DNA from: Progne subis subis
Lineage: Eukaryota; Chordata; Aves; Passeriformes; Hirundinidae
DNA length: 64,000 nt
Assembly (NCBI GenBank): GCA_022316685.1
Contig: JAKJHU010000034.1
Location: 1,116,001 to 1,180,000 of the forward strand
Reading direction: 5' to 3'
In this document: piece by piece, positions 38,578-51,180 of the stretch
Layout: each line of letters opens with the position of its first letter
Position numbering within the stretch: position 1 is the stretch's first letter
Translations under genes and position numbers: made by a program
Notes under the pieces: generated by a model
Database searches by the model: none
The model's input: the letters and a program-made list of their open reading frames with translations, nothing else
What the model was told of the DNA's origin: nothing

Positions 38578-39115
38578 ATTTTCCATTTTGAAAATCTAGA
38601 ATAGATGACAGCATAATTTCCATTAACCTGAGGCAGCTTTTACTTAAAAGCTTAACATCGCAGGACAGATGCATTCCTCTTAAAGTCAGTGGAATTGTTC
38701 TAAGCTTGGCCAAGAGCTACATTTGGCCCTCCATCCTTAATGATTTTCAGAGGTTGTTGAAATAATAGGATGGTACAAGGATGACAACAATTTTGTAACT
38801 ATTTGCACAATTTCTATCTTGTTGTGTGACCTGATAAAATTTTTTTATGGATAATATCTTTGAGCATGTGAATTTGGTAAAATGCAACATAAGAACATCA
38901 GTTGTGTTTGAAGAAAAGAGAGCAGAGGCTGTACAGTAGAGGGTAATTTATTAGGGAGCCTATACAAAAGCATTATGACAAAATTTCCAGGTTTAGCATA
39001 TTCTGGTAGGTGCTTGTTTTGAAAATATGAACTGTTTACTTGGTTGGCATTTCATTTCCAATGAAGTGATCATAAAGCTAAAGACTGTGGAATAAAAATG
39101 TGTATTTCAAGGTAA
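38578..39115 (+). other. RXYLT1: RXYLT1 3' untranslated region (estimated)
   Basis: Extends from the stop codon to about 20 bases after the first canonical AATAAA. Longer isoforms cannot be excluded. Confidence 0.55.
39091..39096 (+). terminator. RXYLT1: Polyadenylation signal AATAAA
   Basis: The first canonical hexamer downstream of the RXYLT1 stop codon (514 bases after it), followed within 20 bases by a GTGTATTT G/T-rich element. Confidence 0.6.
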
Positions 39116-39944
39116 AAATAGAGAACTTTTTCTTGAAAATACTTGATAGCAATATATTTCATCTTTAACTTCAGATATCAAAATTACTTTCTTGCATTTC
39201 TTTTTAGTCTTGGCCCATAGCTTTCTGGGCTATGGGCTATTTCATAGTGTTTCTGCTCTTCTCTTCTTACCTGTAGTTACAGCTGCACATTCAGAACACC
39301 AGGCCGTAGATGTGAACCTGCTTGTAGCTTACCTGATTCCTCAAAATCTGCTGAGACTTGTCAATGCCAAAAGATGGCAGCAGTGTAATACTGCGTGTTT
39401 ATGGTATTACGTGTACCATAAACAGTTTCAATGTTTTTTTTGTTAAATGTAGCCAAAGAAATCCCTTCCTGTTCCTGAGTGTGCAGTTCCCTCCAGTGTG
39501 TTCTGCTGAGCAGTAGGAGTGTACTCACACCACTGCCATACCAAAGGGGTGTAGGTAGCCACTTCTGTCTGATCACAGCATGACACGTGGGGTCATTCTC
39601 ATGCAGGAATTAAAAGGCCTGTGCAACTGTACAGCTAAGTAGTACTCATTTGTGTACTGATACTGTCTAGTTCTGGAGTATATGTCACACAAGAGCACTT
39701 CATGTGGGTAATCTGAATTGTCTGTCTAACATCAGCTTCTGTGACTTACCATCCACCCATTTAATCTGAAGCGTCCTGCGGTTGCAGTACAATGCCAACA
39801 TACTCCATTCAGCTGAGACTGGAAGTAGTCCAGTGCTTGCAGTTGGACCTTGTTAGACCAAATTCACAACAACTGTCCAGGCTTAGGATCTGAAGCCCAT
39901 CAGCAGTACACAGCACCCAAGGGTTAGAGGAAGCTTGAATATCT
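39116..39944. other. Intergenic, with a small hairpin
   Basis: GCCCATAGC at 39213-39221 is inverted at 39229-39237 with a 7-nt loop. No gene is seen. Confidence 0.45.
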
Positions 39945-40140
39945 GCTGTAATCATAGAGGCATGGAATGCTTTGGGTTGGAAAGATCATGAACCCCCCTG
40001 CCATGGCCAAGGACACCTCTCACTATCCCACATTGCTCAGAGCCCCATCCAGCCTGGCCTTGGATGGATTCCAGGGATGAGGTATCCACATATTTTCAGG
40101 ACAACCTATTCCCTTGTCTTACCATTGTAATGATGTAATC
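39945..40140 (-). mobile_element. CR1 LINE 3'-end fragment, reverse
   Basis: Reads as the reverse complement of the CR1 3' end: ATCATAGAGGCATGGAATG, GGGTTGGAAAGATCATGAAC, CCCCTGCCATGGCCAAGGAC, TTGCTCAGAGCCCCATCCAG and CCAGGGATGAGGTATCCAC in order. Confidence 0.88.
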
Positions 40141-41271
40141 TCAGTGCTGTATTTTTCCTCTAGTAGGATCTTTATTTCTACAGAAGCTGCAAAACTGCAG
40201 AACAATCATTTAGAGCAGTGTTTCTCAACTTGTCAGCAGGAGATCCCTTGGCACTCCTGCAGGATTTCAAGAAACCGCAGAAAACAACTCAGAAGTCTTT
40301 ACCAATCAGCTAAGGTTCTTACAAAAGAGGCTGCAGCTCCTAAAGAATTGTAGTGGTGTGCAGTTTGAAGTCTGAAAATAGTTGAGTGTTACTTGGGTCA
40401 TCATCAGAAGAAAGATGCTGCTATTGATGTGTTCATTTCTAAGTAACATGTGTGACTTTTTTCCAAACTCATGGCAATTGTATGTTAAGGGAGGCTGAGA
40501 CATACCAAAATTGTAGTAGAATTTCACTTTGCAGCTGCTTACCGGCTTTGGGAGTTCAAAGGGAATTATTTTATCTATGGAACCAATTATTGATACTTCA
40601 CCTATTACAGTCCCACACAAATTGGACACCAAGAGTTTTTTGCTGTGTTCTATTTCTAGTGCTAATGGAGTAAAATACCTTGAAGTCAAGGGAGGGATTC
40701 CTAACACATTAGGCAGGTTACTAGTGTTTTAATTGTTCTCTCATTCCACTGTCCAACTTGTGGAAGAAATTGTCAACTCTACTCTATTTAGATACAGACC
40801 TGAGCAGGACCACAAAAGGACCTCGGTAAAGGTGAAACTGAGGGAGGAAAGACAGGATTGCATGAAATCAGAGAGGATGTCTTACAGTGGCAAAAAAAGA
40901 CAGCCACATCCACCTAGGAGTAGATATTATCTACTGTCAGTGAGAAGATGGATCAATTCAGTTGCTTAATACTGAGAGGAGAATGCATGCTCTGATTTTG
41001 TGCTTAGCCCTCAGGTTCGAGACTGGGATCATGAAACAGCTTTCCTGGCACAGAACAATGCCTCTTGTAACTGCCCGGTGTTTCTTGGAGAGATGCACAG
41101 AACCGAGCCTGTCTGTAGTCAGAAAGCCAACTGTAGCTCCAGATGTTAGAGATTGCTAATTATGTGGTGTTTTGCATCACACTTAGATTGGTGTGTAGAA
41201 TATATAACTCAGTTATCAGAAGCATTTCCTGCTGATGAAGACTTTACAAATTAAACTGAATTGCCTTGCTG
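40141..41271. other. Intergenic, no gene recognised
   Basis: Several overlapping frames of 65-130 codons lie on both strands between 40306 and 40970. None carries a motif or splice context, and they overlap each other. Confidence 0.35.
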
Positions 41272-41813
41272 AAGCGTCTCTCTCTCCCTCGGAGCCCATG
41301 CTCCGTTTTTTCCTTGGCTAGCTTGAGAGAGAAACCATGCCAGAAAGAATTTTCCTTCAGGGTCCCAAAAGACCCCAGGGAGGCGAACTTCTTTCTTTAG
41401 AGAGAGCAGGTGTCCATCGATGGCAGAAGGAAAGTCTGCTCTTAGTCCAGGACAGGAATCACGGCTTTATTCTGGGGTCCTGCCCCCACAGAATTGAGAG
41501 CTCAGTCCAGTCCCCGTCCTGGTCCCGGTCCCAGAGCAAGAGAGAGCTCCCCAGGCAGGACCAGGGCTTTTTCCCAGGGGGGACAGGGCTAGAGGCAGGG
41601 ACAAGCCACTGTCCAATCAGAGATAAGGTGAGGATGGAACAGAGTTGGGTTATATTCCAGTGTGGGAGGATGGGCAGGGCCGAGCTGGGACAAACCTCGT
41701 GATACATTTTCCAAGGGAACAGGAGGTACAGAAGAAACCATTACAAACTCCAATATAAAAATGAAATACAATTGACATAGTTTTAATTTTAAACTAGGCA
41801 GAAACACTACTCA
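41272..41813 (-). mobile_element. LTR family A, copy 2 (reverse)
   Basis: The reverse complement shares all family A segments, including TCTCTGATTGGACAGTGGCT, AGAATAAAGCC (an intact AATAAA in this copy), GCCATCGATGG and CTCAAGCTAGCC. Inverted relative to the other two copies. Open frames inside it are artefacts. Confidence 0.7.
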
Positions 41814-41814
41814 A

Positions 41815-42378
41815 TGTAGTGGTTTTACCTCAGTGTAAATAAGGGTGGCCTCGGCCCAAATGGTGCCCATAGCTCCCATCAGGGGCCCAGCAGAGATTTT
41901 TCTCTGCTCTAAGGAAATTTAAAGAAAGTAGCTGTTACAAAACAGCAACCTCTCCTTCCCCCCCTTCACCCGGGAGCCGATGGAATCCGGCCAGGCCTCA
42001 GGCCAGCTCCCCCCAAAAAGGGGGGAGCAGCAGGCCCAGCTCGATGTTACCTGTCTCTCTCTGGCCAAAGAAAGAAGGAAAAGGACCCACCTACAGGAAA
42101 TCAAGGGGTTTTATATGGTACTTCCCAAAGTCACAGCTAACAATTTCAGTGGTTAGAATAGATGTCAATATTCTAACTAACTCTCTGATAGGTCTCTGTC
42201 TCTTCTAAAGCAATTCCCAGGTCCTGACCTGGAGAATTATTTTACATTCTTTTATAACTAAAAAACTAAACTGTACTAACCCATAACAACAATATAAATC
42301 CAATTAATGCAAACAACACCTTGCTATATAAGAAGAAACACATCCAGCTTCTCCCAGCCTTAGTCTAACTCTCCTACA
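41815..42378 (-). mobile_element. Second LTR-like element abutting family A copy 2
   Basis: On the minus strand it runs from TGTAGGAGAG to CCACTACA, giving TGTAG...CTACA inverted ends. It has a TATA-like ATATAAAACCCC (plus-strand 42104-42116) and a G+C-rich distal half. About 564 bp. No target duplication and no AATAAA were found, so the call rests on ends and TATA only. Confidence 0.4.
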
Positions 42379-43590
42379 TTATTATGAGCCCATTGAGTGG
42401 CTGTGAACATATGGCATAAACAGTTTAAAAGATAAGCTTCTAGAGAGCAATATGATTCTGAAGAAACATAACCAGTCTTCATAACTGTTTGTAATCCTGT
42501 AGATAAGGATGTGGCTTTCAAAGGACCCATCTGCCATTTACTTACTAGTCTTGGATATGTAAGCTGTGAGAGTATATTTCTATTGTTTGGTTTACCATGG
42601 CTGAAACTTACACTAGGAATGATACAATGGAGAGTTTTCTAGAAGTCTTTCTCACAGCAACTACTAAGGTTGAATTAGGATCACTGTGTGCTGGAATCAC
42701 CAGTTTCTCTCTTGGCTTACTGCCCTCACCAAAACATTTGCAAAACCACAGAAATAAAATCCTGTTGCTTTTTGGGAAATGCTGCATGTTAGTAATAGTC
42801 ACTAAGAAATGGGAAAACTCAGGAGCAGCTTCCGTGCTACTGAGTTCTAAAATATTTCCAAGAATTCTTCCTACTGTGACTGAAAAAATTAAGGATGATT
42901 GAACAAGATTATGCTTATTTTGGCCTGTACATAAAGACTGATGTCGGGAGAGGCAAAGGTATTTCAAATGCAGTTCCAACTGTGCTGTAAGAAACTGTTG
43001 CTTCCAAGAAAACTGCTAGCATAAGGCATGTTAGGACTGCCATTTCCTAATAGCTAAGAAGGGTTTTAATGGTTATGTAGTGCTGTGAATCCTACACAAA
43101 GGGTTTGAGGAATAAGACAAAAAGAAGAGTTGACCTGATGAAAATGTGCCTGAAAAGATTATGTGCAATTTGCATTGTATCCCAGGACTCCCAGTTGGTT
43201 GGGGTTTTTTGCTTTCTGAGTCCACAAAGTTAAGTTAAATAGTTTGTACAACAAACTTTTCAGGGATCACTCCAAAGTGATGCTATAAAAACCATGCTGT
43301 GCAGCAGAAGTGACAGTAAATCTAAAAGTTCATTCCAGCAGTTCGTGCAGTTACAAACAATTACATGGAATTCTTACTCCTCACCAGTCCAAGAATCATA
43401 ACTGATAATCCTCTTGATAAAGAAACAACTGCAAAAGGCCACATGAGCAGTGAATATTTAAACTATTTGGGTGGGTCACATTTCAGGATTTCTTCAGTGT
43501 CTCCTGAACAATAAAAACAAGTAAATGGTTTTCAATACACCTTACCAATTTAAATTCCTTCTACTACTAATCTGAGCATGGAGGACTACT
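42379..43590. other. Intergenic, no gene recognised
   Basis: AT-rich. Overlapping frames on both strands at 42597-42979 have no motif. Confidence 0.35.
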
Positions 43591-43595
43591 TTGAG

Positions 43596-43886
43596 TGTCA
43601 CTAGAGGACATGAAGAGAAAATGATATCCCACACTCTCTGACTCTAAGAAGAATGCTGAAGAAAAAGCAACTTTATTACTATTAATTCGCTTATAAAGAT
43701 TCTGGACCGTGACCTGGGATTGGAGAACAAGGTTACTACCTCTCCATCCCACTGGCCAGGCTAGAAGTCAATCAGTTGACTCTCATCAGAAAGGAATGTG
43801 AAAAACAACACTTGTTTATGTTACAAGCGTGACAAAACTCCACTGCAGAATACAAACATTCAAAAAGCTAACAGAATATGGCAACA
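43596..43886 (-). mobile_element. Solo LTR, family B copy 1 (reverse)
   Basis: Closely matches 62186-62475, especially the shared blocks CTCTCCATCCCACTGGCCAG, GCTAGAAGTC and CATCAGAAAGGAATGTG, and it shares the terminal GGCAACA. TTTATTA near 43672 is the minus-strand polyadenylation signal. TTGAG flanks both ends (43591-43595 and 43887-43891), consistent with target duplication. The left end has decayed to TGTCAC. Confidence 0.8.
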
Positions 43887-43891
43887 TTGAG

Positions 43892-46800
43892 TGTTAAAAT
43901 TTCTCCACATGGCTCTAGTTTTGAAGGTTGTAAAAGCTGAAAAGGAACTAGAAGTAAAATTTGAGGACCAAGAGGAATGCTAAAGAGAAAAAGGTTAATG
44001 TCTATATACATTTAGATTTTGGGTTTATTTAATTCAAAGGTTTAAAGAGAATATCCATCTTAGACTGGAACTACATGGCAGTAAAATGGTGAAGCAAAGA
44101 TTTTCACTATGTGTACCATTAGCCCTCTAAGGTCTGGTGGTTCAATTTGGCTACTGTTTTAAATTCCTCGATTCAAGGTCCCATAAAGAGCCCTCAGTTG
44201 TCAGAGGAAACTGCTACATGTGTTGAGGATCATGGATTTGTTCAAATTGCTGTGCTCCAGTACCCAAAAGCCAGTGCCTGGTGTTGAGAAGCTGGCCAGG
44301 TGGTGGTACGGTCCCTTACCTCCTAATTGTGTTGAGTGCCCTGGCGCTGGTATTCACATTTTTTTCCCTGAACACTCTTGGATCCTGAGGGCAAAGTCTA
44401 TTAATGCTGCTGTAGTAGCATGCAAGATATTTCTGATCCGTTGTCACACAACACAGATGTGTTTTGTCAAGCATGCCATGAAATAACGACTCATTCTCTT
44501 AGCTACTCTTACACCAGCTTACTCACACAAGGATAGCTTGAGGTAAGAACCCTCAAATTGCTTCTTATATTCAGCAGTCCTGTTTGGCAGTTCAAACTTT
44601 CTGGATTTCATTCACCATTCCTATAGTCTTGATTTTTTTTCATCTTCAGAAATATATCATCTGCAGGTTGGGGTGCATTTTAAAATAAACAGAAGTATTA
44701 CACACAAGTTCATTAAATACATGCTTTCAGAAGATATGAGATGCAAAGCGAATGCATCAAACAGTAATGAGCCATTCACTATGATCCAGATGAAGACACA
44801 ACCCATTGAAAAGACAGCAAGTTGTGCAGGTGGCCACAAATGAAGAAAAATCACTGAATGACTGAAATTAGCCTGATTCTTTCAGGTTGAGTTATTCAAA
44901 CAGTACCAACCCATTAAATTTTGTATTTTGAGTTTCAAAAGTATCAAAGGAATTTTGTTCAAAGCCCAAAGTGAGTTATTATTTTCATGTGTTTTTTTCC
45001 TCCGCAGTGGAGTTCTTTTCTGAAGAATAAAGGTAGTCTGTGGTCATGAGTGGAGATCTACTTTAAGATGGATCTACATAGCAGAAGCCGAAACATCTTT
45101 ATGGTTGCTTATTTAATACGTTTTCATATTTGTGACAACCTTTGTCAGCAATGGAGCTACAATGGTGCTAAAACTTATTGCACAGACTTCTCTGGGATGT
45201 GAAATAACCTTGGTTAAGGCTTTCCCTCCAGCCTGGACACTGCTCAGCTGCCATTTCAGAAACTCAGGAACTTCTGTGTTGAATCTCATTGCTCCTACTT
45301 TTGACAGAGGGCTGGGGAAGAGTGGGATGGGGTGGTGGTAGGCTCCTAGGGTACTTACTCTCACTCTCACAGAATATGGAAGTGGAGAATTAAGGGCATC
45401 TCTGTTCCCCTGAGGGGAAATGGAGTGTATTGATTAATTGCTGTAGGAATTTAATGGTGCTTCTAACTTCCTTCAAATGCTAGCATAGCTTCAAGACAGC
45501 CAGTGATGTGTATTTTCTGGTATGCAGTCTTTAATTACGTATCCCTTTTTGCTGGAGGGTTCAATTTATTAATTTAATGGTGTTTTATCAATCTCTGTCA
45601 ATGCAGCCCTTTGCTGGTGATTGTGGAGTATCATGATTGTTTTATAGTGAAAACTAAATAGTCTTACTAATGCTAAAATTGAAGATGATATACCATCTGA
45701 TCAGCACACAAGCAGGGATCTGTAGTTTATGCCATCTTGTACCAATTTTGCTTCCTTCCCCTCTCTAATCAGACTCTGACTGTTTCTTCTGCGTCCCTTT
45801 TCTTTGCTGACCCTCTTTTTACATTTTTAGTTTCAGATTAGAGAAAATTGCTTTCTGTCTGCTAGGGATATAATTTCCTTGTAGCCATGGAGAATTTCAC
45901 TGGGTATCCAGTCTCGGAGTAGAAGTAATTAGGCTTTTGCTGAATTCCTACTGTAGCAAAACTCATGCTATTTCACAGTATGCTGCCAAAATATCTCTCC
46001 ATAGGATGTTATGTCTTCTGAGTGCTTGTTTCTTAAACATTTAGTCTTTTGTTTAACATTTTTTTTTGACTGTCTGTATTAAGAGTTCCGTAAAAAGGAC
46101 TATGTTTATAGGGGGAAAAAAAGAGGATGAACTTCAAACATCTCTTTGTTTTCCATCTTACAGCAAGGAATGCTCCTCATTACCTGAATGAAACTTCATA
46201 TGCAACCATAGATACCTGAACACAGCTTATGGTGTTTGACATAACAATTGTCTCAGACATTGGCTTGTGACTTCTGGAATCTGAATTCAGTTCCACACAA
46301 CATAAATTACCAAGGGCCAAAGGATATGCTTATCCAGGGTAAAGTCTAGGGCAGGGCAGTTCTGCTTAAATTGACTGTTCAATGGACCAGTGCTTTCAAC
46401 TACTGCTAAACAGGCCTGCTGGTGAACTCTGAAACACCACAAAGCGGTCCTTAAAACTTGCTTTTTTGTTTCTCAATTGCAAATGCATATTCCTCACATG
46501 CAGGTAAAGAAGAAGTTCCCCAATCTTGTGTTTCAACCATACATTTTGAAACTTGGGGAGTTTGAGTGTGCTTTGCTATCACTATCCCAGCAATTTCTAC
46601 ACTTGGTTAATATTTTCTGATTGTGATTTTATATATTGTTTACAAAAGCCTTTAAAATAATTTTTCTTAAACAGCTGACAACTGGATATAATACTTCTTA
46701 TGCAAGACATTTCTACTGCATATAGCAACTACCAATATCCCCCCTATTTTCCTGTTGACTTCAATGGGAGTATTTCAGTTATTAACTGAACCTCCTTTGA

Positions 46801-47883
46801 ACATTAAATTGTTTTATCAAAGGAACATAGCTTCTCTCTTGAAGTCACTACTACCAGTAACACCACCTCCCTCTAGTATCTTGATGGCTCTGATATTTGG
46901 TTAGAGCCGGCTCTTCTCCTTTGGGGTTTTGACTAACTTTTGCTCCTCAGACTGCAAGACTACTCGTCATCATGGCTATCCTTCTGCTGCCTTCTGCTGC
47001 AAATAGGGGTTACAGATGATCCTGAAGAGAGAGATGATTTTGTTACCATCTGACATCTTGGAATGACCACACATCACTGTAATATACCTAGTCTTAATAT
47101 GAGAAGTATAAATCTTTCAAAAACTTTGTAAAAATTTGTCAGTTGTTTAATGTAGCAAGAGTAACATGACATTCTTATGAAGCGTGTGCTAAATGGCTGA
47201 CTTAAAACAGTCTAGGAGGCAGAGGAGCACTCACTGAATATTATATGAACTTGCAACTACACTTGAAAAGAGATATATAAGTTGCTAATAAAAAAATACT
47301 ACTGCACCAAATTAAATACGAAGTTTTCAAATCACCCACTATCAAATAGCAGTCTGAGTTTTGCTGACCCTTTTTATAGTGTTTTGTAGCTTGCATTTCA
47401 CATGGTTGGGTCAAGGGGACAAGAGTGAACGAGCGAAAGGAGGACAGAAACCTGAGGCTGCAACAGCATGGAAGAAACTAGGTCTGGGGACAGCAGTATC
47501 AGCCTCTGCTTCAAACATCTTCAAGAACTGCCCAAGGCAGTAGCTTCACTTCCTGCTGTAAGGAACTCAGCAGTGTGATACTTGTACTACCCCCATGAAG
47601 TGTATTTCCTGGAGAGCGTTGTTTCAACAGTCACAATAATGTGGTGTAGATGCACTCTTGCTGGAGACAAAAGACTGCCATGGTTTGAGTAGATTTTACC
47701 TGGGTTTATCCCAGACATGCTTCACCTCCTGAGCTGTGCTGGCTGAAAGCTGGGTACATAGCTCTGAAGGGAGCTCTACAACCGTCTAAAGGCCAAATCA
47801 TGTCTCAGGTAAGCACTCATCAGCACTCCCTGATACATCTGCATGAAGAGAACTACACACATAGACAGTCACTGTGTGTTGAC
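43892..47883. other. Intergenic, no gene recognised
   Basis: About 4 kb of AT-rich DNA. TGTTGACTTCAATGGGAG at 46753-46770 resembles a widespread ancient amniote repeat signature. A 60-codon frame at 47361 and others have no supporting features. Confidence 0.4.
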
Positions 47884-48390
47884 CATGGCCTGCAGCTAAG
47901 CACCCACACATCCTCTCATCAGGACAAGAGAGAGAACAGGAGAAGTGAAAGCAAGAACTCTCATAAGTTGAGATGAGAACAGTTTAATAAGTGAAGGAAG
48001 GAGGAAAAAACAAGTAACATGACAGCATTCATTCACCACCTCCTACAAGAGAGCAGTGCCAAGGTAGTCTCAGAACAACTGATTTGGAAGAAACTGCCCC
48101 CCCCCCCCCCATTTTTTAGTGCTGAGCATGGCATCATCACAGAGGAAATACCCTTATGGCCAGTTTAGGTCAGGCACAGGGCTAGATTTTTGACCCACCC
48201 CCATCCTACTCACTGGGAGGAAGAGGGCAGAGTGGGAGAGAGAGACAACAAAAACACTGTGCAAGCAATGCTCATTAATGGACATAATATTGGTGGTGTC
48301 AACTGTTTTAGTCACAAACCCAAACCACATCACAGGGATTGCTATGTCAAACATTTACTCCATCCCAGCCACAGCCAATACACCTTGTGC
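47884..48390 (-). mobile_element. Avian LTR-type repeat
   Basis: Contains the ordered blocks GCAGCTAAGCACC, TAAGTTGAGATGAGAACAGT, TTTAATAAGTGA, a C run, GCATGGCATCATCACAGAGG, TATGGCCAGTTTAGGTCAG and CATCCCAGCCACAGCC. I recognise this order from an abundant bird LTR family. It is related in style to 4425-5540. Minus orientation is inferred. Confidence 0.6.
48097..48110. repeat. Poly-C run
   Basis: Fourteen C residues inside the LTR-type repeat. Confidence 0.9.
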
Positions 48391-50499
48391 TGTCTACCTT
48401 CCCCAGGCATCCTCCTTTACGCTAATGGTCAGTGGTTGCTTTTCATGGCTGACTGCTATTCATTTAATTTCAGGTGGAGAAAGTTGAAGAGCTTTTTTGT
48501 TTCAATGCAGTTATGTGAATTTCACCTCTGCCAAGTGTGATTTCCAAGAGATTCAGGGGAAAAGCCATACTGGAATAATTCCAAAAATATTTCTCTGCAT
48601 CAAAGTAGCAAAAGACTAGTCTTACCACGTCATCCCTTGCTGTTCAGTGAAAGATGAATCCACTGAGGCTGCAGTGAACATAATGGCATTTTGAGAAAGC
48701 CAGTGATCCAGAATAGGCATTACTGAATTACAGAATAGCCTATGTGCCAGAGCTTTTGACTCCATGAAGAAGTTCTGCACCACAGGCCCAGTAGCAGGTC
48801 TGTTACAATTTAAACATCCCTGGTAGGCAAAAGTCAGTCAAACTACACTTGGAACAACAAAGGAAAAGTTAAACATTTCACAACATGAGATCTTTGTGGT
48901 TTAGACTAATCAGTCCAGATTATCTGTCAGTACATTGAACAGATGGACAGTTTGTCACATGGACAGCTCTGTAGATACCACAGGCTTGTATGTCCTTCTC
49001 AGCCGATCTCTGAGGGAGCAGTGTGACCTCAAAGAAGATGCCAGCTGTGCTCCTATATCCATTCCCTCTTCATCATCCAAGCTTCTTGTTCCTTTTGTAC
49101 TTATGTCTGGTAATTCTGGTTCGTGCTTCTCCTGATAAAATTGGACTCAGAAATGAGAAAAAGTTCTTAGAGGTTTCTTGTTTAAAATCACATTTAATTT
49201 CTTCTATTGAAAGTGGATGAACTGCTCACCCTTTTCTTACCCTCTCCTGCTGAGATTTCACAGAAAGAATTGCTTTGCTGGAGAAATAGAATAAAAACAA
49301 ACTGCAAAGAGCAGAGCTGTAACTATTTCTTATTTAAGCAATAAAAAAGGCAATACTGAAATCCTTAATTAAAGCAAGTTGAGACAACTATGTTTTAATG
49401 ATCTGGTAGAACCCTTTTTATTCCAAGAAGAGCTACATTTGTCAAGACAGGAACAATCAGGGAAATATATCTTATTTATCTCACAGAACAACTATTATCT
49501 CCTGAAAATAGCAGAGTTCTCCATTTTAGGAAGTGAAGCTAGTGTTGGCTTCCCAGTCCCCTCTTTGTGCCCCTGAGTAAATGCATTTGGGAATTTTTAC
49601 ACAGGACTACTCTCAGAAGATGTGGAGCTGACCTCGCCTGCTTAGTAGCATCTACTCTCCATCACCACCACATCCCAGTAAGTTAGCCATGCCAGATAAT
49701 ATATTACAGCACTGTAGAGAACTATTGCAAAGGGCACTTGGCAATTCTGGACTACTATTCTGTGTAGTTACAGGACTGTCTCTCAGGCCCTCTTTTGCTC
49801 AGCGCTCTTCAGGTCCTTATCCCCCAGGCCATACATGTATGAGTTGCTTCTACACAGCAGGGTGTCCTCTGTCTCCACACTGGTAACATATTCTGTATCT
49901 CAGGTCCATGGTCTTTTCTCAACAGCCACTTGCCTGTGAATAGGAATGGGAAGGAATTTGTAGAAAAGCACTTGTGTCCTGGTTTGTCCAGAGATGTTCC
50001 CTTGAGGTGTCCTCCTGAGATGTCCTGAGCAGCTGTGACTAGTCAGAGCAGTGTTATGTTCAGTGAAGATTATGCATGGACAGGTAACAATTGAAGCAGC
50101 ACCTTGTGTCTTTAAATGCTGTTTTGTGCTAAAAGATAATAGAATTTATTTCTTTTTGATAAGCACAATGCCTTCCTCAAAGTGTCAGGTGGCTGGAACC
50201 ATTCAGTCAGGTTTGTAATTTTCCTGTGATGATCACATTTACTAATGTTTAGCTCCTGGGAAGTTAATGAGACGCATGCCCATGGTATCAAAAGCACTCT
50301 GCCAAACGCTGGGAGCTGGGAGGTATGTTCTTTGCCTTCATGCTTTTAAGGAACACAAACACATGCCAACCCTGCCAGCTGGGTCAGATAGGATAAGGAG
50401 AGGCTTATTGCTGGAACCACTCTAGTTCATGAAAAGTATCTTTAGAACTATTTTATGAACAGGACATAAAAAGTTGAAAATACACATCAGGAGACCTTC
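48391..50499. other. Intergenic, no gene recognised
   Basis: AT-rich with short frames only and no identifiable repeat. Confidence 0.35.
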
Positions 50500-50525
50500 T
50501 TTTTTTTTTTTTTTTTTTTTTTTTT
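50500..50525. repeat. Poly-T tract
   Basis: A run of about 26 T. No associated retroposon was identified. Confidence 0.95.
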
Positions 50526-50790
50526 AACCGATCTTGTCCTTTGGGAATGCCCATAACTGCTGGGATATTGGACTGGGATTAGGAAAGAAATATTTTCAGT
50601 GGTTACAAACTAATATCAACTAGTAATATTGAAGTTGATCTGGGTTTCTTTTTAGATTTTCAGATGGAACATTTCCATGATCGATATTTGAGAAAAAAAG
50701 GTGTGTAGCCAGGCCAGTTTTCATATGGCACCTCTTCTCCAGAGGGAAATAGTACTTTATGATAAGGTGCTTTTCAAAGGAAAAATTTTA

Positions 50791-51180
50791 TGTGTTGTAG
50801 TGCATTAATTGGGTTAATATTGTGTTTCATTTTTATATTGGGGTTTGTAATGTTTCCTTCCCTGTTCCCCTTGGAAACTGTATCACGTGGTTTGTCCCTG
50901 CTCAGCAGTGCCCATCCCCCACACTGGAATGTAACCCAGCTCTGTTCCACTCCCACCTTGTCAGTGATTGAGTAGCGGCTTGTCCCTGCCTCTAGCCCCT
51001 GCCCCCCGGGGAAAAAGCCCTGGGACGGCCAGGGGCTCGGTCTCTCTGGCACTGGTGGGGACGGGGAAGGAGCTAAAGGATCTCTGGACTAAATAAAACT
51101 ATAATTTCTGCGTGCCCGCCCAAGACAAAGAGCAGGCTCTTTCCTTTTGCCATCGGCGGTCATCTAGGTCTCTCTAAAGA
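50791..51180 (+). mobile_element. LTR family A, copy 3
   Basis: Begins TGTGTTGTAGTGC and carries TTTCATTTTTATATTGGGG, CCCCTTGGAAACTGTATCA, TGGAATGTAACCCAGCTCTG, GTGATTGAGTAGCGGCTTGT and AAATAAAAC, then GCCATCGGCGG. It ends near TCTCTCTAAAGAA, where copies 1 and 2 continue. It is therefore shorter than the others, either 3'-truncated or the true LTR length. Confidence 0.7.

Noticed and set aside
41337..41702. 121-codon frame at 41.3 kb
   Set aside because: Lies in the reverse-oriented LTR family A copy and has no domain.
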